A stretch of 64,000 nt of DNA from Pedobacter sp. FW305-3-2-15-E-R2A2. GTDB taxonomy: Bacteria > Bacteroidota > Bacteroidia > Sphingobacteriales > Sphingobacteriaceae. Below, one piece after another: positions 24,855 through 34,552 of this stretch (position 1 is its first letter; every line of letters begins with the position of its first letter). Location: positions 3,596,001 to 3,660,000 of the forward strand of contig NZ_CP151803.1 of NCBI RefSeq assembly GCF_038446955.1. The letters are read 5' to 3'. Made by a program: the position numbers and the translations under genes. A model generated the notes under the pieces. The model was not told the origin of the DNA, made no database searches, and saw only the letters and a program-made list of their open reading frames with translations.

Positions 24855-25808
24855 TCAGGGTTTAAAAATATTGATGCCAATAATTCCGTTAAGTATAATC
24901 CTTGAATTCAGGGGAAGTTCGATCCATTTCGGACCATAGATATCGCTTCGTTCCACCAGGTTTTCATTTACTATTGTTTTTTCTCCAAAGGAGGCCAGGT
25001 AGAATTTATCTTCGGCATTATTGTAATGTATTTTAAGGTGGGGACTGTTTACCCATTCTGAGGGGATCTTGAAAATATGGGCACCTTCACTTGTTTCTTC
25101 ATTTCCGGAGATGACAATATCTTCTGCCCTCATCAGGTATTCTAATTTCTGACCAGCATAGGCTTTATTAGGCAAGGTAGTTTCAAAACGGGCGAGAACA
25201 TTCGTCTTTTTATTTTCCACAGGCGCTTTATCCGGCATTTTCAGATCTGCCATATAAGGGATTTCATAATAACCTTCACTGTAGAAGATGAAATCCTTTA
25301 GCAGGTCATTGTCCATATCAAAAGTCTGGGCCAGGCCTGTTTGTCTTGGGATAAAGGTTACCCTCAGGTTCTCGTCTTTCAGGTTGCTGTCTGGCAACAG
25401 TTTACCAATAAAGCTAATGTCCCCGCGACGGTAATCCGGATGGGATACAAAACGGAACACCCATTTATTACTGGAGGGTTCTACTTTTTTTCCTGTGGAG
25501 GCCTGTTTGTTCAGAATCAGGTAGAAGTTATCTACAGATTCCTGTGCAACCAGTCCCAGGATGCCTTTTTTGTTGTCTACAAATTCCCTGTAATCATCCG
25601 CATTGAGGCAAATGATAAACTCATGAAAAAAGACAATCCGTTCCGCGAAGGAGAGTTCAGCAATAGATTCCTGAAATTGCTGGATGATGTATTTATAAAC
25701 TATGTTGGGCGTAAGTGGCTTTAACTTGGCAGATGATTTGGTGCCGTTGTCATTTAAGAACCAATCCTGAATGCCTATACGTTGCCAAAAAGTGGGTTTA
25801 GTCGTCAT
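24855..25808 (-). CDS. FHA-like protein, 317 aa, first gene of the wall/kinase operon
   Basis: A soluble 317-residue protein. The N-terminal ~110 residues are helical ('VYKYIIQQFQESIAELSFAE'). The centre is unassigned. The last ~100 residues ('LEYLMRAEDIVISGNEETSE', 'LKIHYNNAEDKFYLASFGEK', 'LNSRIILNGIIGINIF') have the strand order of an FHA sandwich but lack the Gly-Arg and SxxH residues needed to bind phosphothreonine. It is therefore either a degenerate FHA or a related fold. It heads the seven-gene operon; the next gene, a 29-residue membrane peptide, begins 3 bases after its stop. Perhaps a scaffold rather than a phospho-reader. Confidence 0.65.
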   Translation of the reverse strand: MTTKPTFWQRIGIQDWFLNDNGTKSSAKLKPLTPNIVYKYIIQQFQESIAELSFAERIVFFHEFIICLNADDYREFVDNKKGILGLVAQESVDNFYLILNKQASTGKKVEPSSNKWVFRFVSHPDYRRGDISFIGKLLPDSNLKDENLRVTFIPRQTGLAQTFDMDNDLLKDFIFYSEGYYEIPYMADLKMPDKAPVENKKTNVLARFETTLPNKAYAGQKLEYLMRAEDIVISGNEETSEGAHIFKIPSEWVNSPHLKIHYNNAEDKFYLASFGEKTIVNENLVERSDIYGPKWIELPLNSRIILNGIIGINIFKP

Positions 25809-25984
25809 TTTTAATCTTAAGTATCAAATAAGAATTGAATATAGTGATATTGGGTAATAATATATATCAACAAATATCCACAATTGCTGTTTTAATGGAA
25901 TTCAAGGTTGTCTGTTTTTAGCTAATTGGCTATATTGGCTTAGTTTACTTTCTTTAACAGCCAGTTATCACAATTATTGCAAAG

Positions 25985-27799
25985 ATGAAAAAAAACACTT
26001 CAGTATTTGGTTTATTCCTGCTCATTTCCTTACAATGCTCAACTATTTATGCACAATATGATAGCAGGACAAAAGCACAGATTAAAAAAGTAGAAACCGG
26101 CTTGAGAACTGCCAATCGTTTTGTGGGCGATTCTGTATGGACGATTGAGGGGAGAATGAAACATTATGGTGTTCCCGGACTGAGTATAGCCGTGATTAAA
26201 GGCTCAAAGGTAGTCTGGGCAAAGAGTTATGGGGTAATGGATCGTGGCAGTAAACAGCCGGTAACGAACCAGACCTTGTTTCAGGCGGCTTCGATCAGCA
26301 AACCGGTTAGTGCCTATGCGGCATTGAAAGAAGTAGAACGCGGAAAGATCAATGCGGAGGAAGATGTGAACCGATACCTGAAATCCTGGAAGCTTCCGGA
26401 CAATGAATTTACAAAGGAAAAGAAAGTGAACATCAAGCATTTGCTAAGCCATAGCGGAGGACTTACAGTAGGTGGTTTTGCAGGTTATCGGGTTACGGAT
26501 AAAGTACCGACATTAATACAGGTCCTCAATGGGGAAAAGCCGGCGAATTCTCCGGCGATCCGCGTTGATAAAGCACCTGGTGGAACTTTCAGGTATTCCG
26601 GAGGCGGCTATTGCGTAATGCAGCAAATGCTGATCGACCTGGAAGGAAAACCTTTTCCGCAGCTCATGAACGAATTGGTGTTAGGCCCATTGGGAATGAA
26701 AAACAGCAGTTACAATCAGCCCTTACCTGCAGACAGGTTGAGGTTTGCGGCGACAGGATATCTTCCTGATCGCAGCGAGACCGGAGGAAAAAGGCATACG
26801 TATCCTGAAATGGCTCCTGCAGGTTTATGGACTACCGCAGAAGATCTGGCAAAGTTTGCCATAGATTTACAGTTAACCATTAAAGGGCAAAGTGAAAAAG
26901 TCCTCTCGCAGGAGATGGCCGTTAAAATGGTTAGTCCTTTTATTGAAGAATTCGAAGGGCTGGGGATCTTTCTGGAAAAGAAAGGAAGTGATCGTTACTT
27001 TGGCCATGGTGGCTGGAATGAGGGTTTTTCGAGTCGTTTTACGGCGAGTAGGGACAGTGGGGATGGTGTGGTGGTCCTGACCAATGGTAACCAGCCTCCG
27101 CTGATTGATGAGCTGATCAGGTCTGTAGCTGAGACTTATAACTGGCCAAGTTACGTAAACCCGGTTTATCCAAAACTGGAGATCAGCAAAGAAAACCTGG
27201 AATACCTGTCCGGACGGTACCGAACAGATCATTATGACCTGATGAAAGTCTATGGCGATGGAGAAAAGCTATTTTTGATGAAAAACTCTGAAGAACCTGA
27301 GCAGTTGTTTAAAATTGCAGAAAATACTTTTGTAACGCTGGCCAGTTCTGATTATAAAGTTAAAGTGGTGATTAATCCTGCTGACCAAAGCAAACACCTG
27401 GCTCTTGTATGGGGAACAGATTCCGTTAAATACATCAACCCTTTACTGAAAGCAGGAGAAAAAGTTCCTTATGATTTTATTCTTGAGGGGCAGTTTGATC
27501 AGGCCCTGGCTGCTTATCAGCAAATGAAAAAAGAGCATCCTGACTACCATACGGTGGAGCAGAGCTACATCAATGAGATGGGCTATCGTTTGCTACGCAC
27601 TAAGGAGGTAAGAAAGGCGATTGACCTGTTTAAAGTCAACACCTTCCTTTATCCGGATCAATCAGATGTATATGATAGTTTAGGGGAGGCCTACCTCGCC
27701 AATGGCGATAAAAAACTAGGCAAGGAAAACTACCTTAAAGCGTTGAAATTGAATCCGAACAGTGAGAATGCAGCAAAAATTCTAAAAACTTTAGATTAA
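25985..27799 (+). CDS. Serine hydrolase (beta-lactamase family) with C-terminal TPRs
   Basis: A 604-residue secreted protein. It has a signal peptide to ~24 (TIYAQYD), then a class C beta-lactamase/DD-peptidase fold (~45-400) with nucleophile Ser103 in SISK (103-106), Tyr204 in YSG, and His341 in HGG. All three motifs are intact. A beta-rich spacer precedes two to three TPR units at ~490-604 ('VYDSLGEAYLANGDKKLGKE'). Such proteins are usually esterases, D-aminopeptidases or peptidases rather than drug-resistance enzymes; the substrate is not readable. Four bases separate it from the DUF6929-like gene. Confidence 0.88.
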   Translation: MKKNTSVFGLFLLISLQCSTIYAQYDSRTKAQIKKVETGLRTANRFVGDSVWTIEGRMKHYGVPGLSIAVIKGSKVVWAKSYGVMDRGSKQPVTNQTLFQAASISKPVSAYAALKEVERGKINAEEDVNRYLKSWKLPDNEFTKEKKVNIKHLLSHSGGLTVGGFAGYRVTDKVPTLIQVLNGEKPANSPAIRVDKAPGGTFRYSGGGYCVMQQMLIDLEGKPFPQLMNELVLGPLGMKNSSYNQPLPADRLRFAATGYLPDRSETGGKRHTYPEMAPAGLWTTAEDLAKFAIDLQLTIKGQSEKVLSQEMAVKMVSPFIEEFEGLGIFLEKKGSDRYFGHGGWNEGFSSRFTASRDSGDGVVVLTNGNQPPLIDELIRSVAETYNWPSYVNPVYPKLEISKENLEYLSGRYRTDHYDLMKVYGDGEKLFLMKNSEEPEQLFKIAENTFVTLASSDYKVKVVINPADQSKHLALVWGTDSVKYINPLLKAGEKVPYDFILEGQFDQALAAYQQMKKEHPDYHTVEQSYINEMGYRLLRTKEVRKAIDLFKVNTFLYPDQSDVYDSLGEAYLANGDKKLGKENYLKALKLNPNSENAAKILKTLD

Positions 27800-27802
27800 A
27801 CA

Positions 27803-28636
27803 ATGTATAGGTTCACACTTGAACTGTTATTCCAGATTATAGGAATAGGTTCTGCATCCGGTTTGTTTTTAAAAGACAATTCCCTATATGTCATCGGCGA
27901 CAATAGTGCTTATTTCTATGAATATGAGCTCAAATCAGCTGCTTTGAAGCGTCATGCGCTAAGCGAAAATCCTGCGGAGAATATAGCAAAGAAGCTCAAA
28001 CCAGATTTTGAAGCCCTTGCCTTTTACGAAGATTCATTTTATCTCTTTGGATCTGGTTCTACGGAAAACAGAACCAAAATGGTTCAGCTAAATGCAAGTA
28101 CAAAAGAGGTAACTGCCGTTAAGGATTTATCCGCTTTATACCAATCTATGCAGGTTCTTGCTGATCTGAGCGCTGAAAATTTCAATATTGAGGGGGTGGT
28201 CCATGCCGGGGATAACTGGTATTTTTTTAATCGTGGGAATGGGAACTCCGGACAAAACATTGTTTTTACGGTATCTGGTAATCAATTAACAGCTGAGGCT
28301 AAAATTACCTTTAAAACCTTGAATCTTCCCAAAATTAAGGGTGTCCGGACTGGTTTTACTGATGCGATTAAACTGGATGATAAACTGTATTTCCTTGCAG
28401 CTGCTGAAAACACCAATTCCACCTATAATGACGGAGCGGTTTTAGGCAGTATCATCGGTAGTATTGACCTCAAGACAATGAAGATCGACTTCACAAAGCA
28501 GATTTCTGACCGCTACAAATTTGAAGGATTGACTTTACAGCATAAAGGTGAAGGGGAAATCTCCTTTCTATTGTGTGAAGATAATGACAGCGATCAGCTG
28601 CAGGCAGCGATTTATTTGTTAAAACTGAAACGTTAA
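27803..28636 (+). CDS. DUF6929-like beta-propeller protein
   Basis: A 277-residue protein. 'IIGIGSASGLFLKDNSLYVI' followed by 'GDNSAYFYEYEL' near the N-terminus is characteristic of the Bacteroidota family I recall as DUF6929. The rest alternates strands in a propeller-like way ('FEALAFYEDSFYLFGSGSTE', 'FNIEGVVHAGDNWYFFNRGN'). No signal peptide is evident, so location is unclear. It is co-directional with and 4 bases after the serine hydrolase, so probably co-transcribed. Function unknown. Confidence 0.75.
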   Translation: MYRFTLELLFQIIGIGSASGLFLKDNSLYVIGDNSAYFYEYELKSAALKRHALSENPAENIAKKLKPDFEALAFYEDSFYLFGSGSTENRTKMVQLNASTKEVTAVKDLSALYQSMQVLADLSAENFNIEGVVHAGDNWYFFNRGNGNSGQNIVFTVSGNQLTAEAKITFKTLNLPKIKGVRTGFTDAIKLDDKLYFLAAAENTNSTYNDGAVLGSIIGSIDLKTMKIDFTKQISDRYKFEGLTLQHKGEGEISFLLCEDNDSDQLQAAIYLLKLKR

Positions 28637-28685
28637 AACAGGTTTTAATTCTGCGCGATATTCGTATTTTCGCTGAGAAAACAAG

Positions 28686-29663
28686 GTGAATATGCAGGAA
28701 ATTAAATGGGGAATGATCGGTTGTGGCGATGTTACAGAAGTTAAAAGCGGACCTGCTTTTAATAAAGTTCCCAATTCTTCTTTGGTTGCCGTGATGCGCA
28801 GAGACGCGGAAAAGGCAAAAGATTATGCTTTTAGACATGGCGTACCAAAATGGTATGCTGATGTGGAAGAACTGATCAATGATCCCGAAGTAAATGCGAT
28901 TTACATTGCGACACCACCCGCCCAACACGAAGCGTATTGTAGGCTTGCCCTTGCTGCCGGAAAACCTGTTTATGTAGAAAAACCGATGACGTTAAATGCG
29001 GAATCGGGGTTGAGGATGGAAGAAGCATCGATATTATACGACACAAAACTTACGGTTGCACACTATCGCCGGGCTCAACCCATGTTTTTAAAAATCAAAG
29101 GGCTTCTTGAAGAGGGCGCTATTGGTGATGTTCGTTTTGCCAGCTTGCAGATGCTGCAACCTCAGCAATCAGATCTGATTGCCAATGTGGAGACCAATTG
29201 GAGGTTAGATCCCGCCATTTCCGGTGGAGGCTTATTTCATGACCTGGCGCCTCATCAGCTGGACCTGATGGTGTATTTCTTCGGAGAATTTGATCAGTCT
29301 ACAGGTTTCTCATTGAACCAGTCGGGCAGGGCGAAGGTGGATGATCTGGTGACCGGACAGATTCTGTTTAAGAATGGCGTCGTATTTACGGGAACCTGGT
29401 GTTTCTCTGTTTCTGAACAGGATAAAAAGGATGTCTGTGAAATTATCGGTTCCAATGGAAGAATCAGCTTTCCTGTATTTGGAAATAAAGTGACGCTGAC
29501 CAAAGCCGGAAGCACAGAGGTCTTCGCTTTTGAAGCACTGGAACATGTCCAGCAACCTATGATTGAAAAAGTAACGGCTTACTTCCTGGATCAGACAGAA
29601 AATCCTTGTTCAGCAGAACAGGCGATTCTTTCCATGAAACTAATGGATAGCTTCACCAGGTGA
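28686..29663 (+). CDS. Gfo/Idh/MocA-family oxidoreductase
   Basis: A 325-residue NAD(P)-dependent dehydrogenase. The N-terminal Rossmann fold has 'WGMIGCGDVTEVKSGPAF' (GxGxxx dinucleotide site, residues 5-22). The conserved 'YVEKPMTLNAE' with the EKP motif near residues 98-100 is the family hallmark, and 'GGGLFHDLAPHQLDLMVYFF' near 180-200 carries the substrate-side Asp/His residues. It probably oxidises or reduces a sugar or cyclitol; the substrate is not readable. The first ATG at 28686 is right because the Rossmann motif begins within 10 residues. It converges on the DMT transporter with 1 base between stops. Confidence 0.9.
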   Translation: MNMQEIKWGMIGCGDVTEVKSGPAFNKVPNSSLVAVMRRDAEKAKDYAFRHGVPKWYADVEELINDPEVNAIYIATPPAQHEAYCRLALAAGKPVYVEKPMTLNAESGLRMEEASILYDTKLTVAHYRRAQPMFLKIKGLLEEGAIGDVRFASLQMLQPQQSDLIANVETNWRLDPAISGGGLFHDLAPHQLDLMVYFFGEFDQSTGFSLNQSGRAKVDDLVTGQILFKNGVVFTGTWCFSVSEQDKKDVCEIIGSNGRISFPVFGNKVTLTKAGSTEVFAFEALEHVQQPMIEKVTAYFLDQTENPCSAEQAILSMKLMDSFTR

Positions 29664-29664
29664 T

Positions 29665-30522
29665 TTAAGCTGTCGCCAGAAGGGATATGCCGATGAGGAT
29701 GGTTAGCGCCGCTATGATCCGTTTCTTGCTGTCCTTTTCTTTTAACAGGTTAACACCAAAAAATACGGCAAATACGATACTCAATTCTCTTAGCGGTGCG
29801 ACGTAGCTCAGCGGTGTGGTTTTCATGGCAATTAAGACCAGCAAATAGGATAGGGGTTGAAAAATGGCCACTAACAATCCCTGCTTCCAATGCGTTCTTA
29901 ACTCCAGCAATACTTCTTCTGACCTTCGGATAGGAATTGGCAATAAGATAATTAAGGGAAGTGCAATGGAAGCAAACGTAATGAAAACAGCAGAGACATG
30001 GTGTGTGACCACTGCGAATTTATCCCATAAGGTATACGTTGAGATTAAAAAGCCAGTCAGCATTCCATAGTAGAATCCCTTTAGTATTGAAGTGTCTTTT
30101 TTGATTTTAAGCCCGGTCATGAGGATGACGCCACAGACAATCAACAGGCTTCCGAGGATGGCCATGATTCCCGGTCGCTCGGCAAAGATCAGTATGGCGC
30201 CTATAATGCTAAATATCGGACCGGCACCCCTGGCAACGGGATAAACGACCGAGAGGTCAGCTTTGCGATAGCCAACCTGTAGCGCAACAAAGTAAAAAAG
30301 ATGTAACAGCGCACTTATGATCCCAAAAAGGAATAAACTTCCCGTATACTGAATTGGTGTGCTGATCAATTGAAAGATCAGTAAGGGAAGGTAAATGATG
30401 GCCGAAAACAGGGATATTAACCAGAAAAACGCGAGTTTGCCATTAACATGTTTGGTGATGAGGTTCCATACCGCATGCAATATTGCCGCTGTGATCACCA
30501 ACATTAAGGCAGAACTACTCAT
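29665..30522 (-). CDS. EamA/DMT-superfamily transporter
   Basis: A 285-residue inner-membrane protein with ten hydrophobic segments in two EamA repeats (~1-140 and ~150-285). 'SVVYPVARGAGPIFSIIGAI' in the first half and 'VAPLRELSIVFAVFFGVNLL' in the second are the matching repeat motifs. DMT carriers export amino acids, nucleobases or metabolites; the substrate here is not predictable. It is monocistronic, converging on the Gfo/Idh gene. A 616-base non-coding stretch lies upstream. Confidence 0.87.
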   Translation of the reverse strand: MSSSALMLVITAAILHAVWNLITKHVNGKLAFFWLISLFSAIIYLPLLIFQLISTPIQYTGSLFLFGIISALLHLFYFVALQVGYRKADLSVVYPVARGAGPIFSIIGAILIFAERPGIMAILGSLLIVCGVILMTGLKIKKDTSILKGFYYGMLTGFLISTYTLWDKFAVVTHHVSAVFITFASIALPLIILLPIPIRRSEEVLLELRTHWKQGLLVAIFQPLSYLLVLIAMKTTPLSYVAPLRELSIVFAVFFGVNLLKEKDSKKRIIAALTILIGISLLATA

Positions 30523-31138
30523 TTTATATTTGGTTTTTTAATTAAAAATAAGAAAAAAACAGCTTCTTCTTATAGGCGACTGGACAATCCGAATGATCCT
30601 GGCAAGTTTGTGACCGCTTGCAGGAATACTCATTTTAAGCCCATTTTACACGAGTTGCTTACCCGCCTTTAACAGGCTTCCAAGCGGGTGTGCACCGAGT
30701 ATAGACCGTGTATAGAGCCTGGTCAGAGCGGGTATAGCTGGGCGCGGTTTTTTTGCAGTCTCAACGCAAGTATTTTCAATGCTTATTCCTGAAATAGCTT
30801 TACCTGTTTGCCATGAATTTTGACCCATTTGGCCCTGTTGGCTTTTCAGATAGATTCCGAACTTAGTAAGGCAGGTCAGACCTGTTTTCTATTTCTTTTG
30901 TTTTGTAGATTTTTTTCTGCTTTTGCCATTTTTTTTATGTTCATAGCACTTATTTGTAGTTTACTACAAATAAGTGTTTTTATTTATCAATGAAATGAAT
31001 TTTTCTACAAAACATTGTTTTGAAAATTAATAGTAATATATTTTTCTTTTAAATATTTGTCTATAGATTAGACTTAGTCAGGCTGTTGATACTCAATGGT
31101 TACCGGATCGCAGCCGTTTAACGCTAAACTCTAAAACG
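30523..31138. other. 616-base gap upstream of the Rhs pair
   Basis: No convincing gene. It holds a GC-richer block (~30640-30800) with tandem 'GTATAGA' and 'GGTATAG' copies. This block can be read as a 60-codon frame on the minus strand, but it has no start context and odd composition. It also holds a perfect 14-bp inverted repeat (30947-30976), and an AT-rich stretch to 31080. The length suggests regulation of the downstream YD-repeat genes or a remnant repeat. Confidence 0.4.
30947..30976. repeat. Perfect 14-bp inverted repeat
   Basis: CACTTATTTGTAGT, two bases, then ACTACAAATAAGTG. A run of T follows on the plus strand. It sits 160 bases before the YD-repeat gene. It might be an operator, a terminator or a mobile-element end; no partner copy was seen nearby. 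Confidence 0.55.
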
Positions 31139-34100
31139 ATGAAAAAAAGATTGTACGCACTTGCTTTATTTGTGCTGTCTGTTTTATTTGTCCCTCTGAA
31201 CAGCACAGCGCAGGTTGATTTATTGACCACTGTTACCCAGCCTTTATCCCCTCAGGCGGCAGCACTGGGGAAATATGTAGAAATGCCGGTGGGTTATTAC
31301 AGTGGGATTCCCGAGGTCAGTGTGCCTTTGTATGAACTGAAAACCAAGGATTTTAGTGTTCCTGTTTCCCTGAGTTACCATGCTTCCGGGGTGAAACCAA
31401 GGGAGATTCCCGGATGGGTAGGTGCGGGGTTCAGTTTGAACGCCGGGGGTTCGGTGACCAGGATTGTCCGCGGACTTCCCGGTTTGGGCGCGGCTTATGT
31501 TCCCGGTACTTTTCCCGATCGACGCAGAATGCTGAACGTGGAGAACGAAAACAGCATGGCAAAAGTAGATACGGAATGCGATGAGTTTTATTTTAACTTC
31601 CTGGGCCTTAGCGGCAGTTTCAGCTTTACCAGTGATGGAAAGGTGTTGATGAAGGATGTAAATAACCTGTATGCGGAATACACGGCAGATAAGTTTAAGT
31701 TCATTGATGAAAAGGGAACCGAATATTACTTTGATGTTTCCGAGACCAATACCATGAGCAGTGGATACACCTATTCCAGTGCCTGGTACCTCACCAGGAT
31801 CCGGCTACCTTTTAAAAACGAACTGATCGAGTTTAAATACGAGAGTGAGGGAAACAACTGTTACCGGATGAACTATTATCCGACCGAACAATATGAATTT
31901 ATACGGTATGAGGACCGTTCCCCTCAGGTCCAGTTTCTTCTGAATCCCGATTGTGATGATGTGATTGGCGTGGCCGGACTTCCCGAACTGATTAAAACCA
32001 ATAACCTGCTGATCAAATCGATCATTCATAAAACCGATACCCTGAAGTTTTACCGGAACAACAGTTCCCGGACCGATGTTTATAAGATCCGGCTGGACAG
32101 CATTAAAATGTTTAACGGAACAACGATGGTCAGCAGGGCGCGGTTTACCTATACCTATAGTGACAGTACCAGCGACAGCCTGGCCAAAAAAATGCTGCTG
32201 GACAGTGTGAATATCAACGATGAGCCAGCCTACCGTTTCAGCTATTTTGGTCCGTATATGGGTCGGAAAATGCCCGGGGTAAACAACCTGGGAACCGATT
32301 TCTGGGGCTATTATAACGGGGAAGAAAAGAGTTTAAGCCCTCAGAACCAGCCTTTCTTTATCAGGTTTAAAAACCTTCACGGCACGGTGGTTAACCTGGG
32401 CTCTGCCTACAACAGCAGCTTCAAAAATCCGGATTATAAATACGCCCGGGTAGGTGCATTGAAAAGTGTCAGTTATCCTACAGGAGGGAAGACTGAGTTC
32501 GAATATGAAGGCAATGACTATGCCTATCCTGTTGTCCCGGAATCGGATGAACGTATGGCCATGGCGATGGACTCGCTCAGGCAGCTGGGAAGCTCCAGTA
32601 ATTACCCCAGTACAAGCAACAGTGCCGAATTTATCCTGCACCATAACCAGACCGCAACTTTTGAAACCAAGCTGGGGATGTCGCCAAATATCAACAGCTG
32701 GACAGATTACCAGAATTATGTCTATAATGGCGGATTTGGTGCTTTGAGTATTGCGAGGCTTTATAAGTATAATGAAGGCACAGGTGTTTTTGACCTGCTG
32801 AATACCTGGAGTTTCAATCCCGTAACGGGCATCGGCGCGCCAAACCCCGGCATCGGTTTTGGGTTTGTTAAACCTAACGGGACTTCTACCCAAAGCCCAT
32901 CGGTGTCCCTGACTGAAGGAAGGTATAAAATGGAAACGGAAATTCCGGCTTATGGATTCAGTGCGGGTATTAAAGTGACCAACCAGTTTAAATACAAACG
33001 GCCCGGCCGGAGTCAGGGACCTTTTAATTACCACATCTATAATGCTGGCGGGCTCCGGATTAAAAAGATCACTTTTACCAGCCCGGTAAACAGTTCCTCT
33101 TTTGAAAAGAATTATGACTATAGTTATAAAGGGATCACCTCCGGGGTGTCTGAAATCCCGTTTTGTAACCTGACCTCGAAAATTCACTGGGGCGAACAAA
33201 GGCTCAGGTATTACCCGCCGATAGAGGGGATTTTTGATCCCCAGATCTGTACTTTTTTTCTGCTGAACCAGAGTACGATGGTCCCTTTAGGTAATGGAAA
33301 AGGCGGAACGGTAGGTTATGCACAGGTGACCGAAACCATGAACGACGGGCGTAAAACGGTCATGCAGTTTACTAATGGCTATAGCGATGTCAATGCAGAT
33401 TCCCTGTTTGACGGGTATGAGGACGAGTTTTATTTTACTGCCCTGGGCGATCAATCGGTTTTTGACAGGGCAGGCAACAGTAAATCTTCCTGGCGGGGAA
33501 GGATGAAAAGGGTATGGTACCAGGATGGTTCGGGCAAAAAGATGAAGCAGGAGGTACACCGGTTTGCGAATCTTGCCAGCGGCTCCCTGCAGAACACTTC
33601 CCTGTTTCTTTCCATCAATGCGCTTCCAGGCAGTCCTGATGTGAATTATGGAACGAGCTGGGGAACTTACCATTTTACGCAGGACAAGTTCGTTCCGGTG
33701 CTGGACTCGGCCTATTATTTTAACGGCACAGATACCCTGAAAGAGCTCACTAAATACAGCTACCTCAATGCCGGATTTGCAAACCCTTCAGCAATAGTTA
33801 AGGTGAATTCTGCAGGAGACAGCAGCATTACCCGTTTTAAATACCCTTATGATTACACGATTTCAGGCACAAGTTCTATTTCCTTCTCCAAAGGCATTAA
33901 AAACCTGCAGGATAAACATGTCATCACCAGCCCGGTAGAAAGCTATGTGGAGGAGAAAACTGCGGGAGGGAGCGGAAAGGTGACCATGGCACAGCTGGTT
34001 TCCTATAAACCGGAGATCCCGGTTCCGGATACGGTATACAGCCTGAACAATACCGCAGGGCTGAACGATTTTAGTCCCGCCGTTTTTACGGTAAGTACGG

Positions 34101-34540
34101 CCAGTAAGGACAACAGGTATGAGCGCAGGATTCTCTTTGATAAATATGACAGTTATGGTAATGTGGTGGAACAGCGTAAAGAAGGAGAATTGAAGGAAGT
34201 GCTGGTCTGGGGATATCAGAAAAGGTATATCGTGGCCAGGATTACCGGAAGTACTTACGCCACAGTGATGGCACTGGTCGATACCACCGTGATCAATAAC
34301 CCCTCCGGCGATGCGGCCATGCGCACGGAACTAAATAAGATCCGTACCAACCTGGCCTCTTCGAATCCTGATGCAGAGGTGACCAGTTATACCTATGCCG
34401 TACTGAAAGGAATGACCAGTATGACTGACCCTAAAGGGGAAACGGTGTATTATGAATATGATGTTTTTGGTCGGTTGAAGCGGACAAAAAACGCGGACAA
34501 TGACATCAAAGATCACCTGTGGTACCATTATAAACCTTAA
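31139..34540 (+). CDS. YD-repeat (Rhs-like) shell protein, first of the pair
   Basis: An 1133-residue secreted protein with signal peptide (...NSTAQVD near 26). The start region 'PLSPQAAALGKYVEMPVGYY' then 'SGIPEVSVPLYELKTKDFSV' is the standard N-terminus of Bacteroidota YD-repeat proteins. Large beta-rich repeats follow. The C-terminus has YD-type motifs ('YYEYDVFGRLKRTKN') and stops without a hypervariable tip. It lies 12 bases before the Rhs core protein, so the pair is co-expressed and probably builds one toxin shell split over two polypeptides, by inference from how often they co-occur. No catalytic motif seen. Confidence 0.8.
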   Translation: MKKRLYALALFVLSVLFVPLNSTAQVDLLTTVTQPLSPQAAALGKYVEMPVGYYSGIPEVSVPLYELKTKDFSVPVSLSYHASGVKPREIPGWVGAGFSLNAGGSVTRIVRGLPGLGAAYVPGTFPDRRRMLNVENENSMAKVDTECDEFYFNFLGLSGSFSFTSDGKVLMKDVNNLYAEYTADKFKFIDEKGTEYYFDVSETNTMSSGYTYSSAWYLTRIRLPFKNELIEFKYESEGNNCYRMNYYPTEQYEFIRYEDRSPQVQFLLNPDCDDVIGVAGLPELIKTNNLLIKSIIHKTDTLKFYRNNSSRTDVYKIRLDSIKMFNGTTMVSRARFTYTYSDSTSDSLAKKMLLDSVNINDEPAYRFSYFGPYMGRKMPGVNNLGTDFWGYYNGEEKSLSPQNQPFFIRFKNLHGTVVNLGSAYNSSFKNPDYKYARVGALKSVSYPTGGKTEFEYEGNDYAYPVVPESDERMAMAMDSLRQLGSSSNYPSTSNSAEFILHHNQTATFETKLGMSPNINSWTDYQNYVYNGGFGALSIARLYKYNEGTGVFDLLNTWSFNPVTGIGAPNPGIGFGFVKPNGTSTQSPSVSLTEGRYKMETEIPAYGFSAGIKVTNQFKYKRPGRSQGPFNYHIYNAGGLRIKKITFTSPVNSSSFEKNYDYSYKGITSGVSEIPFCNLTSKIHWGEQRLRYYPPIEGIFDPQICTFFLLNQSTMVPLGNGKGGTVGYAQVTETMNDGRKTVMQFTNGYSDVNADSLFDGYEDEFYFTALGDQSVFDRAGNSKSSWRGRMKRVWYQDGSGKKMKQEVHRFANLASGSLQNTSLFLSINALPGSPDVNYGTSWGTYHFTQDKFVPVLDSAYYFNGTDTLKELTKYSYLNAGFANPSAIVKVNSAGDSSITRFKYPYDYTISGTSSISFSKGIKNLQDKHVITSPVESYVEEKTAGGSGKVTMAQLVSYKPEIPVPDTVYSLNNTAGLNDFSPAVFTVSTASKDNRYERRILFDKYDSYGNVVEQRKEGELKEVLVWGYQKRYIVARITGSTYATVMALVDTTVINNPSGDAAMRTELNKIRTNLASSNPDAEVTSYTYAVLKGMTSMTDPKGETVYYEYDVFGRLKRTKNADNDIKDHLWYHYKP

Positions 34541-34552
34541 ACGCGCTCCACC

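Noticed and set aside
28622..28660. TAAAAC-AG-GTTTTA dyad after the DUF6929-like gene
   Set aside because: Six-bp AT-rich arms with a two-base loop are too weak to call a terminator.
30646..30828. 60-codon minus-strand frame (ends GSLLKAGKQLV)
   Set aside because: No family, odd Arg/Thr-rich composition and lies in a repeat-like block; more likely non-coding.
32333..33199. 288-codon frame on the minus strand inside the YD-repeat gene
   Set aside because: Entirely inside an 1133-codon gene with clear signal peptide and family; the opposite frame has no recognisable domain.
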